NCBI GenBank assembly: GCA_051530055.1 | Contig: CM121341.1 | Span: forward strand, 1-64,000 | Direction: 5' to 3' | Length of the DNA stretch: 64,000 nucleotides | DNA from: Neoechinorhynchus agilis | Taxonomy: Eukaryota; Acanthocephala | In this document: piece after piece, positions 32,530 to 45,109 of the stretch | Numbering within the stretch: the stretch's first letter is position 1 | Layout of the letters: each line of letters opens with the position of its first letter | The notes under the pieces: generated by a model | Database searches by the model: none | Seen by the model: only the letters and a program-made list of their open reading frames with translations | What the model was told of the DNA's origin: nothing | Made by a program: the position numbers and the translations under genes

Positions 32530-34130
32530 TTGTTCAACGATTATGCGGTTCTAAAAATCATCCATCAACTGGGAAGTGAACCTCGCGTATACTTGCCTCG
32601 CTCGCGTACAGACGCTCGCTCACATAATGACAAGATGCATCCCCGCTACCGAAATTACTTAGAACGCGAGCGTAAAATAATGCGCAATCACTCAGGGCAA
32701 TCAATTCCCAGTTTTTGAAAGAAATCGAGGTCGATGCAGCTATTACTTACGATGTCCCGATCAATTTCAGTCAAATACGTGTTCAAAAGCAAAGGAGTCA
32801 GGACTTCGAATTGTGGAACTTAGAAAGTCACGAACGATCGCGTTGTCCGCGGTTGCGTTTCATATTTTTGACAATCCGGCCTTCTTTCGAAAAGTTCATG
32901 TGCAACTGCTTGAAGAAATCGGAGCAAATCTATCATACTTCGAAAGTCTCTGTCAAGCAATGCCGGACGCAAACATTACAATAGAAGATGCGATTGAAAC
33001 GATACAGAAATGCCAAGTGCTATCACAAAACTTTATATTATGGGCAGCTGCGTCCGCTTATGAATGCGACTTCGTTGTAAATGGGTCAAATACAAGTGCT
33101 CCTCTAAGGATTCGATCCAGAAAAATAGCCAAGGCAACAGAACAGGTCTTTATCCACGCGTTCGAGTCTGCGCTGTTAATAACACGCAATCGAAGGACAT
33201 GAGCAGATAGTGTAATAGAGCCTTATATTTTAACAATAGTGCGCGGTCAGCAAACATTAATCCATTGACTGTTAACATGCTTTACTGTGATCTCTTCCTA
33301 GGAACGATCCAACAAAATTTAACCCAACACAGATTACATGACGATACCTTATCATATAAAAATTGACCGATTATTACAAATGAGGAAATCAAAAGTGCTA
33401 TTTGAGGAATAAAACCAGGAAGTGCACTAGGGCCCGACAAAATATCGCTGCGAAGTATAAAAGCATTCAATCGCGATCTTGCTGGTTTGACCGTTCTTTT
33501 TAACTCAATATTGCGGCCTAGGACATCCTCCAAAAGCATGGCTGGAGAAAAAATAATTCTCCTCCCAAAGAGCAAATGTAACTCACCGTCATATACATAT
33601 CCAAAAATCTCTGAGATCGATCACTATATCTTCGATTTTGCCATGAACCTTCAATCGGATAATACTTGCAAGATTACAATCATAATGTCCAGTATTTGGA
33701 AATCAAACCGTTGTAGACAAAGAGCGACCCGGTGCTTTCAGTCCCTGTTCGTGTCCAAACGAGACCCTTCTTCGTCCTATCAACGAGTGTCCAAAAGTGA
33801 TTGCTGCCATGATATACCGATAAGACGGAGTACTTCGCAGACTCAGATGGTCCCTCTTGACAAAGTTCTTCGATGCCGTGGAATTGGTCGAAAACTATAG
33901 GCTCCAAACCGTCGACGGAAAACCCCTCAAACGTGATCTTAAACTTCTTGACCGTCGGACAAATGAAGTCAAGGTCATTGATATAGCAGTGTTATTATGA
34001 AACTCACAAATACCGGGGCGAAGAAGTGATGGCACATAAAGAGGATAAGTATAGAGCAATAATTCCTGCAGTGGCAAAGTATTTTAAAGCAAATACCCAC
34101 CTGCACTGGTCATTCTAAACTTTTAAACGA
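32530..34130 (+). pseudogene. R2 copy with most of the RT deleted (right arm)
   Basis: Inverted partner of 21130-22733, with the same order: FNDYAVLKIIHQL, HPRYRNYLERERK, the conserved block with FILWAAASAYECDF (32813-33202), fingers (33400-33600), then an endonuclease scrap near 34020 (HKEDKYRAIIPAVAKY). The internal RT deletion is shared, so it predates the duplication. Confidence 0.75.
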
Positions 34131-34149
34131 AAAGATTGCGGACGCGCAA

Positions 34150-34502
34150 GAGAAGAAAGCAATAATCGATGTAAATCATTGAATTTGCAACAACCCGTGT
34201 CATGCAGGAGTGATGAATTCGATGAACGTATTGCTTGCGATATATGCAATCCAACGATCTATGGCTTGGGTTTCTGCAGTGCAATTGTCGACCGCTTAAA
34301 GAGGGACCACCAATCGTCGATTATCGCGGTTAAATACGGCTCGTGTCATAAAAAATATAACGATGTGGTATCTGCACGCCGCCATGTGAACCAATGTCGG
34401 GAAAAAGATGTATTAAAGAAAACGCAACCATTGGCAGAGCCGCAGTGTATCACTGCATCCTCAAATGCTATATCAATAATCCCCCGTCTGCCGTATGATT
34501 GA
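34150..34502 (+). pseudogene. R2 zinc-finger fragment (right arm)
   Basis: Inverted partner of 20756-21105: ACDICNPTIYGLGFC, RLKRDHQSS, ARRHVNQC. Ends in a stop at 34500, followed by ~150 bp of unrecognised sequence up to the arm end. Confidence 0.65.
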
Positions 34503-34654
34503 AGACCTCACGTTTTGCACAATACAAACTCAACGCAGGCGATCGACCTATTGAATGACTATGGAATTCCTCTCATGAAATCGCGAAGCTACAAAGTGCC
34601 CATGTGTAGTGATTTGCGTAGTGACGCAGATGCCATGATCTGCATAGTGACGTT

Positions 34655-37600
34655 GCAATAACATCAAGCCGTTATTGCAATTGGCTTCACCTGCGATAAC
34701 GGCTTGATGTGGCTTGTTAAATTTTGACACTTAGTTTAAGGATTAAAGTTCATAAAAGACACCTAAATTAAATCTGTGGTGCACGAAAGTTGTTACAAAA
34801 TGATATAACATTTTGAGCATATCTAATGCGCTGATTTCAATGGTGCTATCTAATTTTAACGAATCTTGCAAATTTAGTGATCTTTCGCTCTCGTGAATAT
34901 TGATCAAATATGATAATGCAATTTCCAATGCGAATATTAAAAGCTGTAGTGCACGGAATCAGTTAATTTAGTACATCTTAAAGCGCTGATTCCAAATCTG
35001 TATGCGGATTTGCGATAGCCATCATGGTTTTTGAGTTATTCGTTGTTACATTGCGCGACTAACTACCTTGATTATTGATATTAAAACATCAATAAATTTA
35101 AGATAAAATTAACTTTTCTAGATCTACTTTTGACGCTGAATTCACCTGCAGCAACGGCTTGATGTTGCTTGTTAAATTTTTACACTTAGGTTCATGATTG
35201 AGGTTCATAAAAGACACCTTAATAAAATCTGTGGTACTCAAAAGTTGTTACGAAATGATAAAACATTTTGAGGATATCTGATGCGCTAATTTCAATGGTT
35301 TTATCCAATTTTAATGAATGTTGCAAATTTTGTGATCTTTCACTCTTGTGAATATTAACCAAATATTGTAATGCGATTTGCGATGCGAATATCTCAGCTG
35401 TAGTGTACGGAATCAGTTAATTTAGTGCATCTTAAGGCGCGGATTCCAAATCTGTATTCGCATTAGCGATAGCTATCGTGGCTCTTGAGTGATTTGTTCT
35501 TACATTTTGGGAGCAAGTACCTATATTATTGGTAATAAAACATCAACAAATTTAAGATCAAATTAACTTTTCTAGATCTACTTTTAACGCTGAATTCGGC
35601 TGCAATAACGGTTCGATGTTGCTTGTTAAATTTTGACACAATGGTTTAGGATATAGGTTCATGAACGACACCTGAATTAAATCTGTGGTGCTCGAAAGTT
35701 GTTATGAAATACAAAAACATTTTGAGCATATCTAATGCGCTTATTTCAATGGTGTTATCTGATTTTTATGATCCTTGCAAATTTAGTGATTTTTCACTCT
35801 TGTGAATATTAACAAAATATGACAATGCGATTTCCGATGCTAATATTACAGCTATAGTGTACGGAATCAGCTAATTTAGTTCATCTTAACGCGCTGATTC
35901 CAAATATGTTTCCGGATTTGCGATAGCTATCATGGTTCTTGAGTTATTCGTTGTTTCAATTTGCGACCAACTACATTGATTATTGATATTAAAACGTCAA
36001 TAGATTTAAGATAAAATTAACTTTTCTAGATCTAGTTTTTACGCTGAATTCATAAACAATAACAGTTCGATGTGGCTTGTTAAATTTTTACACTTAGTTT
36101 AAGGATTGAAGTTCATAAAAGACACCTGAATCAAATCTGTGGTCCTTTAAAGTTGTTACAAAATAATAAAACATTTTTAGCATATCTCATGCGCTGATTT
36201 CAATGGTGTAATTTAATTTTAAAGAATCTTGCAAATTCGGTGATCTTTCACTCTTGTCAGTATTTACCAAATATGATGATGCGATTTCCGATACGAATAT
36301 TGCAGCTGTAGTGTACGGAATCAGTTAATTTAGTACATCTTAACGCGCTGATTAAAAATCTGTATTCGAAATATCGATGGCTATCATGGTTCTTGGGTTA
36401 TTCATTGTTACATTTTGCGACCAACTACCTTGATTATTGATATTGAAACATCAATAAATTTAAGATAAAATTAACTTTTCTATGTCTACTTTCTACGCTC
36501 CAATCACGTGCAATAACGGCTTGATGTTGCTTGTCAAATTTTAAAACTTTTTTTTAGGATGGAAGTTCATAAAAGACACCTGAATCAAATCTGTGGTCCT
36601 TGAAAGTTGTTACCAAATGATAAAACATTTTCAGCATATCTAATGCGCTGATTTCAATGATGTTATCTAATTTTAATGAATCTTGCAAATTTGGTGATCT
36701 TTCACTCTTGTTAATATTAACCAAATAAGATAATGCGATTTCCGATGCGAATATTAGAGCTGTAGTGTACGGAATCAGTTAATTAAGTACATCTAAACGC
36801 GCTGATTCCAAACGTGTATTCGGATTTGCGATAGCTATCATGGTTCTTGAGTTATTCGTTGTTACATTTTGCGAATAATTACCTTGATTATTGATATTAA
36901 AACATCAATAAATTTAAGATAAAATTAACTCTTTCTATATCTATTTTTGACGCTGAATTTACCCGCAACAACGGCTTGATTTAGCTTGTTAAATTTTTAC
37001 ACTTAGTTTTAGGATTGAAGTACATAAAAGGCAACATAATTAAATCTGTGGTGCTCGAAAGTTGTTACAATAAGATTAAACATTTTTAGAATATCTAATG
37101 CGCTGATTTCAATGGTTTTATCTAATTTTAATGAATCTTGCAAATTTGGTGATCTTTCACTCTTGTCAATATTGACCAAATATGATAATGCGATTTCCGA
37201 TGCCAATATTACAGCTGTAGTGTACGAAATCAGTTGATTTAGTACATCTTAACGCGCTAATTCCAAATCTGTGTTCGGATTTGCGATAGCTATCATGGTT
37301 CTTTAGTTATTCGTTGCTATATTTTGCGAATAACTACCTTGATTATTGATATTAAAACATCAATAAATTTAAGAAAAAATTAACTCTTCTAAATCTACCT
37401 TTAACGCTGAATTCACCTGGAATAACGGCTCGATGTGGCTTGTTAAATTTTGGCACTTTGTTTTAGGATTGAAATTCTATAAAGACACCGTAATTAAATC
37501 TGTGGTGCTCGAAGGTTGTTACAAAATGATAAAACATTATGAGTATATCTAATGCGCTGATTTGAATGGTGTTATCTAATTATAATGAATCTTGCAAATT

Positions 37601-37970
37601 TAGTGATCTTTCACTCTTGTGAAAATTGACCAAATATGATAATGCGATTGCCGATGAAAATATTGGTGCTGTAGTGCACGAAATTGTATAATTTGGTACA
37701 TCTTATGGCGCTGATTCCAAATCTGTATTCGGATTTACGATAGCTATCATGGTTCTTGAGTTATTCGTTGTTACAACTTGCGAACAACAACCTTGATTAT
37801 TTATAATAAAACATCAACATATTTAAGATCAAATTAACTTTTCTAGATCTACTTTTTACGCTGAATTCGGCTGCAATAACGGTTTGATGTAGCTACTTAA
37901 ATTTTTTACACTAAGGTTAAGGATTAAGGTTCATAAAAGACACCTTAATTAAATCTGTGGTACTCAAAGG
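34655..37970 (+). repeat. Satellite A, ~455 bp monomer, about seven copies
   Basis: Head-to-tail repeats recognised by the recurring start (ataacggcttgatgt or variants) near 34696, 35155, 35613, 36058, 36511, 36970, 37423 and 37875, giving spacings of about 445-460 bp. Other landmarks per unit are aatctgtggtgctcgaaagttgttac, atctaatgcgctgatttcaatgg, tgcgatttccgatgcgaata and gctatcatggttcttgagtt. AT-rich and non-coding; monomers differ by roughly 5-15% by eye. A perfect hairpin (34655-34662 with 34671-34678) marks the left edge. Confidence 0.88.
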
Positions 37971-37978
37971 TTGTTGTT

Positions 37979-40341
37979 TTCCAAAAGCGCGTGTAAATTT
38001 AAGGGAAATACTAAGAGTGAGCACACGAATGCGTTTGTAAATCTCTTGTTTTAATTTGATTGGTAATGTTTTCCAAAAGCGCGTCTAAATTAAGGTGAAG
38101 AGCTAAAAATGAGTAAATTAATGGGTTTTTAAATCTCGAGTTTTTAATTGATTGATAATGTTTTCCAAAAGCGCGTCTAAATTAAAGCGAAGCACTAAGA
38201 GTGAGAACACGAATGCGTTCTCATATCTCTTGTTTTTATTTTGATTGATAATGTTTTCCAAAGCGCGTCTAAATTAAAGTGAAGAACTAAGAGTGAGTAC
38301 ACGAATGCGTTCTAAAATCTCTAGTTTTTACTTGATTGATAATGTTCTCCAAAAGCGCGTCTAAACTAAAGTGAAGCACCAAGAGATAATACAGGAATGC
38401 GTTTTCAAATCTCTTATTTATATTGAGTTGTAATATTTTCCAAAATCGCGTCTACATTAAAGCGGAGCACAAAGAGTGAGGACACGAATGCGTTTTCAAA
38501 TCTATTGTTTTTATTATTGATAATGTATTCAAAAAGCACTTCCAAATTAAAGCGATGCACTATGTCTGAGTACACGAATGCGTTTTCAAATCTCTTGTTT
38601 TTATTGTATTGATAACGTTCTCCAATTGCGCGCCAAAGTTAAAGCGAAGCTATAGGAATGAGTACACGAATGCGTTTTTAAATCTCTTGTTTTCATTGTA
38701 TTGATCATTTTTTTCCAAAAGGGTGTCTCAATAAAAGTGAAGCACTAGGAGTTAGTACCCCAAGTCGTTTTAAAATCTCGAGTTTTTATTTTATTGATAA
38801 TGTTTTCCAAAAGCGCGTGTAAATTGAATTGAAGCACTAAGAGTGAGTACACGAATGCGTTTTCAAATCTCATGTTTTTATCTGATTGATAATGTTTTCC
38901 AAAAGCGCGTATAAATTAAAGCGAAGCACTAAGAGTGAGTACACGAATGCGTTTTCAAATCTCGAGTTTTTATTTAATTGATGATGTTTTCCAAAAGCGC
39001 TTGTAAATTAAAACGAAGTACTAAGATTGAGTGCGCGAATGCGTTTTCAAATCACTTGTTTTTATTTGGTTGATAATGTTATCCAAAATCGCGTCCAAAT
39101 TAAAGCGAAGAACTAAGAGTGAGTAGACGAATGCGTTTTCTAATCTCTTGTTTTTATTTGGTTGATAATGTTTTCCAAAAGTGCGTCCAAATTAAAGCGA
39201 AGAACTAAGAGTGAGTACACGAATGCGTTTTCAAATCTCCTGTTTTTATTTGATTCATGATCTTTTCTAAAAGCGCATCTAAATTTAAGTGAAGCACAAA
39301 GGGTGAGTACAAAAATGCGTTTTCAAAACTAATATTTTTATCTGATTGATTATGTTTTCCAAAAGCGCCTGTAAATTAAAACGAAGCACTAAGAGTGAGT
39401 ACACAAATGCGCTTTAAAATCTCGAGTTTTTTTTATTGATAATGTTTTCCAAGAGGGCCTCTAAATTGAAACGAAGCACTAGGAGTATGCTCACGAATGC
39501 GTTTTTAAATCCATAGTTTTGTTTTGATTGATAATGTTTTCAAAAAATGCGTCTAAATTAATGTCAAGAACTAAGAATGAGTAAACAAATGCGTTTTGAA
39601 ATCTCGAGTTTTTATATGATTGATAATATTTTCCAAAAGCGCGTTTAAATTAAAGAAAAGCACCAAGAGATAATACACGAATGCGTTTCAAAATCTGGAG
39701 TTTTTATTTGGTTGATAATGTAATCCAAAAGCGCGTCTAAATTAAAGTGAAGCACTAAGAGTTATTACACGAATGCGTTTTCAAATCTCGAGTTCTTATT
39801 TGATTTATAATGTTTTCCAAAAGCGCCTGCAAATTGAAGCGAAGCACTAAGAATGAGTACACGAATGCGTTCTCAAATCTTTACTTTTTATTTGATTGAT
39901 AATGTTTTCCAAAAGTGCGTCCAATTTAAAGTGAAGAGCTAAGAATGAGTAAACGAATGTGTTTTGAATTCTCGAGTTTTTATTTGATTGATGATGAGTT
40001 CCAAAAGCGCGTCTAAAATAAAGTGAAGCACTAGGAGTGAGTACAGGAATGCGCTCTCAAATCTCGAGTTTTTATTATATATGTAATGCTTTCTAAAAGC
40101 GCCTGTAAATTAAAACGAAGCACTAAGGATGAGTACACGAATGCGTTTCCAAATCTTTAATTTTTATTTAATTGATAATGTTTTCCAAAAGCGCGTCTAA
40201 ATTAAAGTGAAGCACTAAAAATGAGTAAACGAATACGTTTTTAAATCTCGAGTATTTATTTGATTGATTATGTTTTCATAAATCGCGTCTAAATTAAGGC
40301 GAAACACTAAGAGGGAGTACACAAATTCGTTTTCAAGTCTC
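37979..40341 (+). repeat. Satellite B, ~91 bp monomer, plus orientation, ~26 copies
   Basis: Monomer core: gttttccaaaagcgcgtctaa, then gcgaagcactaagagtgagt, acacgaatgcgttttcaaat, then ctcgagtttttatttgattg. Copies are diverged but unmistakable. Non-coding. The same satellite occurs at 43508-44010 (plus), 48947-49012 (minus) and 51258-54045 (minus). Confidence 0.93.
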
Positions 40342-40600
40342 GAGCACCAGTTTTGGCATGCCCAAAAAGGAACGGCAATAAAAGAATCATACTCGGTGGA
40401 GTTGAAAAGAGGTAGTCAATTATAAAATTGAGATATATTATGGACACTTTCCCTTTCTTGAAATAAAAAATGGAAGTTCTAAGGATGCGAAGCACTAAGA
40501 GTGAATACACGAATACGTTTTCAATTCTCTTCTAGTTGAAAAACTTGCAAACACTTGAAGATCGAATTATCACGGTAAACAACAAGCTTGTGCCAAAATA

Positions 40601-42700
40601 TTGGAATTAATTAAACAACGTCCGCCGCGGCGGCTGTTTCGCTTGCTGGCGAAGAGGTGCCCAGTCTCCAATGCAAATCCGTCAAATGCAGTGTTTGTCT
40701 TCGTGTCTTCAAACCGACTCTCAGTGGTCCCGTCCGCTCCCACGGTCAACATGGTTCGCACTGCCCTGGATCCAGAAAAACCTCCAACTCAGCCTGCTTC
40801 TCCGTCTTCATCCAATCCATCCAATTTAACCGAACTCACAACTGTGGTCACAGACATGAATGCCCCACCGCCAGCACTGATCGAGATGCTTTCACACGGT
40901 ACCCGTATGATTAGACGAATCCCGCGAGGCGCCAGGTCCTCCGTAGCTTCCAAATTAGCATGCCTGATCGAGCGTATCATACGAGATCCAACCGTACCAT
41001 CTGACTGGTTCAACCTCCTCGCGTTTCCCAAAGCCGACTTACGTGTTCCCACACAAACTGCTGAAGCCAACGAGAATCAATCGCTCAGTCAAAAGATTCG
41101 AAACAGGTCCGACGCTTTCGAGTCCTTTGAACAAGTCGAGCATCTTGGATGGCAGAGCCTTCGCCGTAATTTTCCTCACGACCCGGACTCTCAACTACGT
41201 GCGAAATGCTCCGAGAAGCTGGAGGACGGCGACCTGAGGGGCGCCGTTCGACTTGTAAGCGGAACGGACCGTCTACTCGCGCCGAACAAGGACATAATGG
41301 ACTCCTTAAAATTGAAGCATCCTCCACGCAGACGGAGTTGCTTCAAGCCAAATTATGATCCGTCGTTCACAGAGTCCGACCGCGATCTCCTCATACCCAT
41401 TACAGTCTCCACCGTCACTTACGCTCTGATGTCCTTTCCGCCATCGTCAGCTGGATGGCATGATGGTTTAAGCCCTCGACACTTACGGGATTTGACCTGT
41501 TTCTCTTCTGGAGCTACAGGTACACGATTGCTGAACGCAATCACCGAGCTCACACGCGTAATCGTCCGCGGTTCCGTACCTCCTCCAGTCGCGCGTTTAC
41601 TCTGCGGTGCCAAGCTGATCGCTTTCACAAAAAAAGGTGGAGGGGTTCGTCCCATTGCCGTTGGTTGTACCTTCCGTCGACTGGTATCCAAAGTCGCGTG
41701 TCAGTTCGCCACCGATCGATTGATCGATCAACTCTTGCCGGTTCAATTAGGAGTCGGAGTTCCTGCTGGAGCCGAGGCGGCCGTACACTCAGCACGAGCG
41801 TATAGTCGAAATGGTATCAATAAGGGAACGGCTGTGGTCAAGCTTGACATGGAGAACGCGTTCAATTCAATATGCCGCACCGCGATGACAGAGGTTGTCC
41901 ACCATCACATACCAGAAATCTACCAGTATGTGTCCTTGTGCTACGACCAGTCCAGCATGCTGCTGTTTGGCGAGTTCCAGGTCGAATCAGCAGAGTGTGT
42001 TCAACAGGGTGATCCTCTAGGTCCTCTGCTGTTCGCATTGACGATCAATCATCTCGCCCACAGCTCTTCGTCAAATTTTTCGATCTGGTACCTCGACGAC
42101 TGTTGCATTGGAGGGGAGATCGACCAGCTCATTCGCGACATCAAAAACATCTCCGAAATGGGTGCCGATATCGGACTATTCCTGAGAACGGACAAATGCG
42201 AAATCATTTCGGACGACCAAGAGGATGCATCGAGACTGCTCACCGTACTGCCCGGAGCAAAGACAACTGCAACCGACTCAGCTGACATTCTCGGGTCTCC
42301 AATCGGTAACCTGTCTAACCTGGAAACTTTCCTTTCAAAAGCCATCGATCAATTGCGGCTCACTGCCTCCAGGCTCTTGCACATCGCGCGACACGACGCT
42401 CTGTTCATATTATCACGATGTCTGTCGCTTCCGAAGATTGCGTACCTTCTGAGGACTTCTCCATGCTTCAAGTCAGTGCTCACCAGGGATTTCGACAACT
42501 GCGTTCGATCAACCCTGTCAGAAGTACTTAACCTACGACTGTCCGACACAGCATGGAAACAAGCGATCCTTCCCATTCGATTCGGCGGTCTTGGCATCCA
42601 GAGTGCCACCGAAGTAGCAATTCCTGCCTTTTCGTCGTCGATCTCGGTCTCTTCAGACCTGGTGCTGAGAATCATCCAACCACACATTCGACACGCCTGA
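40601..42700 (+). CDS. U2 polyprotein, reverse transcriptase
   Basis: 699 open codons, though the first ~55 are out of the family frame (the zinc finger CSVCLRVFKPTLSG...SHGQHGSHCPGS is read one frame over, from about 40657). From about 40785: TELTTVVTDMNAPPPALIEM, IRRIPRGARSSVASKLACLI, DGLSPRHLRDLTCFSSG, KKGGGVRPIAVGCTFRRLVSK, box A VVKLDMENAFNSICR, box B ECVQQGDPLGPLLFALTI, box C IWYLDDCCIGG, then LRTDKCEII and the thumb LSDTAWKQAILPIRFGGLGI. RT residues look intact. Codon usage is richer in GC than the satellite around it. Confidence 0.88.
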   Translation: MELIKQRPPRRLFRLLAKRCPVSNANPSNAVFVFVSSNRLSVVPSAPTVNMVRTALDPEKPPTQPASPSSSNPSNLTELTTVVTDMNAPPPALIEMLSHGTRMIRRIPRGARSSVASKLACLIERIIRDPTVPSDWFNLLAFPKADLRVPTQTAEANENQSLSQKIRNRSDAFESFEQVEHLGWQSLRRNFPHDPDSQLRAKCSEKLEDGDLRGAVRLVSGTDRLLAPNKDIMDSLKLKHPPRRRSCFKPNYDPSFTESDRDLLIPITVSTVTYALMSFPPSSAGWHDGLSPRHLRDLTCFSSGATGTRLLNAITELTRVIVRGSVPPPVARLLCGAKLIAFTKKGGGVRPIAVGCTFRRLVSKVACQFATDRLIDQLLPVQLGVGVPAGAEAAVHSARAYSRNGINKGTAVVKLDMENAFNSICRTAMTEVVHHHIPEIYQYVSLCYDQSSMLLFGEFQVESAECVQQGDPLGPLLFALTINHLAHSSSSNFSIWYLDDCCIGGEIDQLIRDIKNISEMGADIGLFLRTDKCEIISDDQEDASRLLTVLPGAKTTATDSADILGSPIGNLSNLETFLSKAIDQLRLTASRLLHIARHDALFILSRCLSLPKIAYLLRTSPCFKSVLTRDFDNCVRSTLSEVLNLRLSDTAWKQAILPIRFGGLGIQSATEVAIPAFSSSISVSSDLVLRIIQPHIRHA

Positions 42701-42731
42701 ACTGATCGAAGCGCACGCTCAATGGACGTCA

Positions 42732-43464
42732 GTGTTCGGGCAGGTCGTTCCAACGGAAACAAACTCCCAGAAACGTTGGACTACCTTGCTCCACACTGCG
42801 CATTATCAGCAGCTTCTTAACTCATGCTCATCTCCCAACGATAGAGCTCGTCTCTTGGCAGTCTCAGCTCCACACTCCAGCGACTTCTTGAAGGCTTTCC
42901 CAATCACATCTGTCGGCACGAGGCTGCATGATCAGGCCATCACCGTCGCTGTGGGGCTTCGGTTGGGCATCGAATTCTCAGGCTCATATACGTATCGGTG
43001 CGGTGAGACAGTCAACGGATCGAGAACTCATGGCCTTTACTGCAAGCTCGACTCGAACCAGTTGGACTCTCCCGGAACGACGGTAAACGCCCTGATGGAG
43101 CGACTCTCTTCCCATGAGGTTCCGGGAAAATACTGGTTTTGGATTTTACCAGCCCCAACACGCCCGCAGAATTCCATTTACGGATGCCACCTCAAAGGCG
43201 GGAGCAGTCGCCAGCTTCAGCGAGGAAAGGAAGCGACAGAAGTACTCCTCGTTCGATGGGCATCAATATATTTTCATCCCGATTGCGGTGGAAACACTGG
43301 GATGTCTCGGCAAAGAAGCCGATTATTTCCTCTCACGACTGGGAGGGATGCTAAAACATGCCACCGGCGATATGCGATCCAGCAGCTTCCTGTTGCAGCG
43401 AATCAGCGCGGCGATCCAACGCGGCAATGCCGCGGCCATCAAGGAAGCTGCCGAACAAACATAA
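42732..43464 (+). pseudogene. U2 endonuclease region, broken
   Basis: Continues after a frame change: NDRARLLAVSAPHSSDFL, GTRLHDQAITVAVGLRLGI, then the knuckle region YRCGETVNGSRTHGLYC, where the first Cys of U1's CRCG is Tyr. The RPDG and WDATC parts of the endonuclease are missing. The end is in the frame from 43114: IFIPIAVETLGCLGKEADYF and LLQRISAAIQRGNAA. The copy cannot make a working endonuclease. Confidence 0.8.
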
Positions 43465-43507
43465 CATTTGAAGAAAACGAAACTATGTTCATTCATAGAA
43501 TAAATTG

Positions 43508-44010
43508 TTTATTTGATTGATAATGTTTTCCAAAAGCGCGTCAAAATTAAAGTGAACCACTAAGAGTGAGCTCACAAATGCGCTTTAAAATTTCGAGTTT
43601 TTATTCGATTGATAATGTTATCCAAAAGCGCGTCTAAATTGAAATGAAACGCTAAGATTGAACCCACGAATGGGTTTTCAAATCTCTTGTTTTTATTTGA
43701 TTGATAATGTTTTCAAAAAGCGCATCCAAATTAAAATGAATCACTTAGAGTGAGCACGCGAATGCGTTTTAAAACTTCGAGTTATTATCTGATTGATAAT
43801 ATTTTCCAAAAGCGCGTCTAAATTAAAGTAAAGATCTTAGAGTGAGAACACGTAAGCATTTCGTAATCTCTTGTTTTTATTTGATTGATAATTTTTTCCA
43901 AAAGCGCGTCTAGGTTAAAGTGAAGCACTGAGAGTGAGTACACGAACGCGTTTTCATCTCTTGTTTTTATTGTGTTGATAATGTTTTTCAAAAGCGCGTC
44001 TACTTTCTAT
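43508..44010 (+). repeat. Satellite B, about five monomers
   Basis: Same ~91 bp monomer and orientation as 37979-40341, resuming directly after U2. This supports U2 having been inserted into a satellite B array. Confidence 0.9.
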
Positions 44011-44290
44011 TTTATTGTGAGGCACGTCCATATTAAGTCTCTTGGCACTGTATCATAGGCTCTCAATGTCCACGAATACATTGTATAGGGGCTTCTGTTT
44101 TTCATTGTATCTCTCGTACAATTGTATGATTAGAAAGATCAATTCTGTTGTTCTCCGCCCTGGCATAAAACTTCTCTGATGTTTTTCGATGCGGATATAT
44201 TCTCTCAGTGTACTGTTAAGAAGCCTTTCATATAGTTTCATTGTGTGACTCATAGGCTTTATGTCCCTATAGTTACTGCATTGTTCAACC
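44010..44290 (-). pseudogene. RTE-type LINE, reverse-transcriptase fragment
   Basis: About 90 codons: NYRDIKPMSHTMKLYERLLN, then FMPGRRTTELIFLIIQLYER and NVFVDIESL. This matches RT fingers to box A of RTE-clade LINEs (NYRGI..MSHTMKL...FGFMPGRSTTDAIF...FIDLEKA). Both ends truncated; its 5' end abuts the R2 copy at 44290. Confidence 0.75.
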
Positions 44291-45109
44291 AGTTCGAGCA
44301 TCGTGAATCTCGCAATGTCGGACTCCACTTTCGACGATGTAAATCAATTCAATGCGACAAATTTAGAAGCTTGGTATTGAGTACCTCAAATCCTCATGCC
44401 AATGTTACAACAGCACCATCTGCAATTATTTCCTATAAATCCGGAGAGGACGATCCGGCTGCTTGTCCGGCATGTGAACATTTACTGGCTGGAAAAAGAG
44501 GTTATAACGCTCTTGTGAGCCATCTGAAAGACGCCCACAAATCAAACTCGATTATCTTTCAATGCCCAGCATTCGTAGCTAACTATGGTACACCGCCAGC
44601 TATTCGGTCACATGTTACGCATTGTCAGACCGCTTCCAAAGATAAAAACTTGAAATCAGCATGCAAACCAGAAGACTCAGAAAACTGCCTTAATTCAAAT
44701 CGCGCAACCTCAGAAGCTTTTAAAGACTTTTTTCTAAAACGATTGCCAAGGCTATCAGATCAAGGAGGTAATCTTTTACAACACTCGCCCAACAAGACAT
44801 GCCGAATGGATGATGATTTCAACGATTTTGTTCAGCAGGAAGTAAGGGTTACTACAGAAAGCAGTGAAGACTCAGGTGTTAAATCTTCTCATCTTTCTCT
44901 AAATCCTGTGTACAATGACGCTCAATTCAATGGCGATGCATCAACCTCTGAAATTGCCACAGTCAGACCTGCCCCAACTTTTATTCCTACCTCAACAATG
45001 ATGTCTACCTTAAATCTAGTATATACCTCCGCGCAAACCTGTATCAAGTGCATACAACCAATATTGCGCCATGTGCGTCTTCAGCACAGGGGGGACACGA
45101 ACTTATTCT
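44290..45109 (+). CDS. R2 copy E, N-terminal zinc fingers
   Basis: The open frame runs from 44245, but R2 similarity starts at about 44290. Fingers: HRESRNVGLHFRRC (half of the first), CPACEHLLAGKRGYNALVSH with HLKDAHKSN, and CPAFVANYGTPPAIRSHVTHC. This is a C2H2-type cluster as in the multi-finger R2 lineages; it binds the target DNA. A low-complexity linker follows (ESSEDSGVKSSHLSLN, TFIPTSTMMSTLN). Confidence 0.8.

Larger units (their letters stand above)
20606..34652. repeat. Inverted duplication 2 (R2 remnants and Gypsy fossil in the arms)
   Basis: Left arm 20606-25182 (4.6 kb), right arm 30456-34652 (4.2 kb), loop 25183-30455. Inner ends pair as gttcctcgaaggtctaggaa (30456 onward) with its complement ending at 25182; outer ends as gtgacgcagatgcc. 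Paired positions sum to about 55258 in the outer half and 55603 in the inner half. Protein frames in the two arms are nearly identical. The loop carries the rest of an R2 copy on one side and an APE-type LINE on the other. Confidence 0.9.
40571..43480 (+). mobile_element. RLE-type LINE, U family, copy U2
   Basis: Second copy of the family of 15826-18850, lying within satellite B (satellite on both sides). Zinc finger, RT and thumb are long and open; the endonuclease is damaged. Visible lesions: a frame change between finger and RT at a run of five A near 40777 (the copy at 49094-50060 has four), a frame change near 42700, and loss of the endonuclease PD..D core around 43100-43170. It ends with QRISAAIQRGNAA (43464) just before satellite B resumes at 43508. 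Confidence 0.85.

Noticed and set aside
34743-37206. Short ORFs (61-65 codons) in satellite A
   Set aside because: Repeat with the monomer and are not conserved in length between units.
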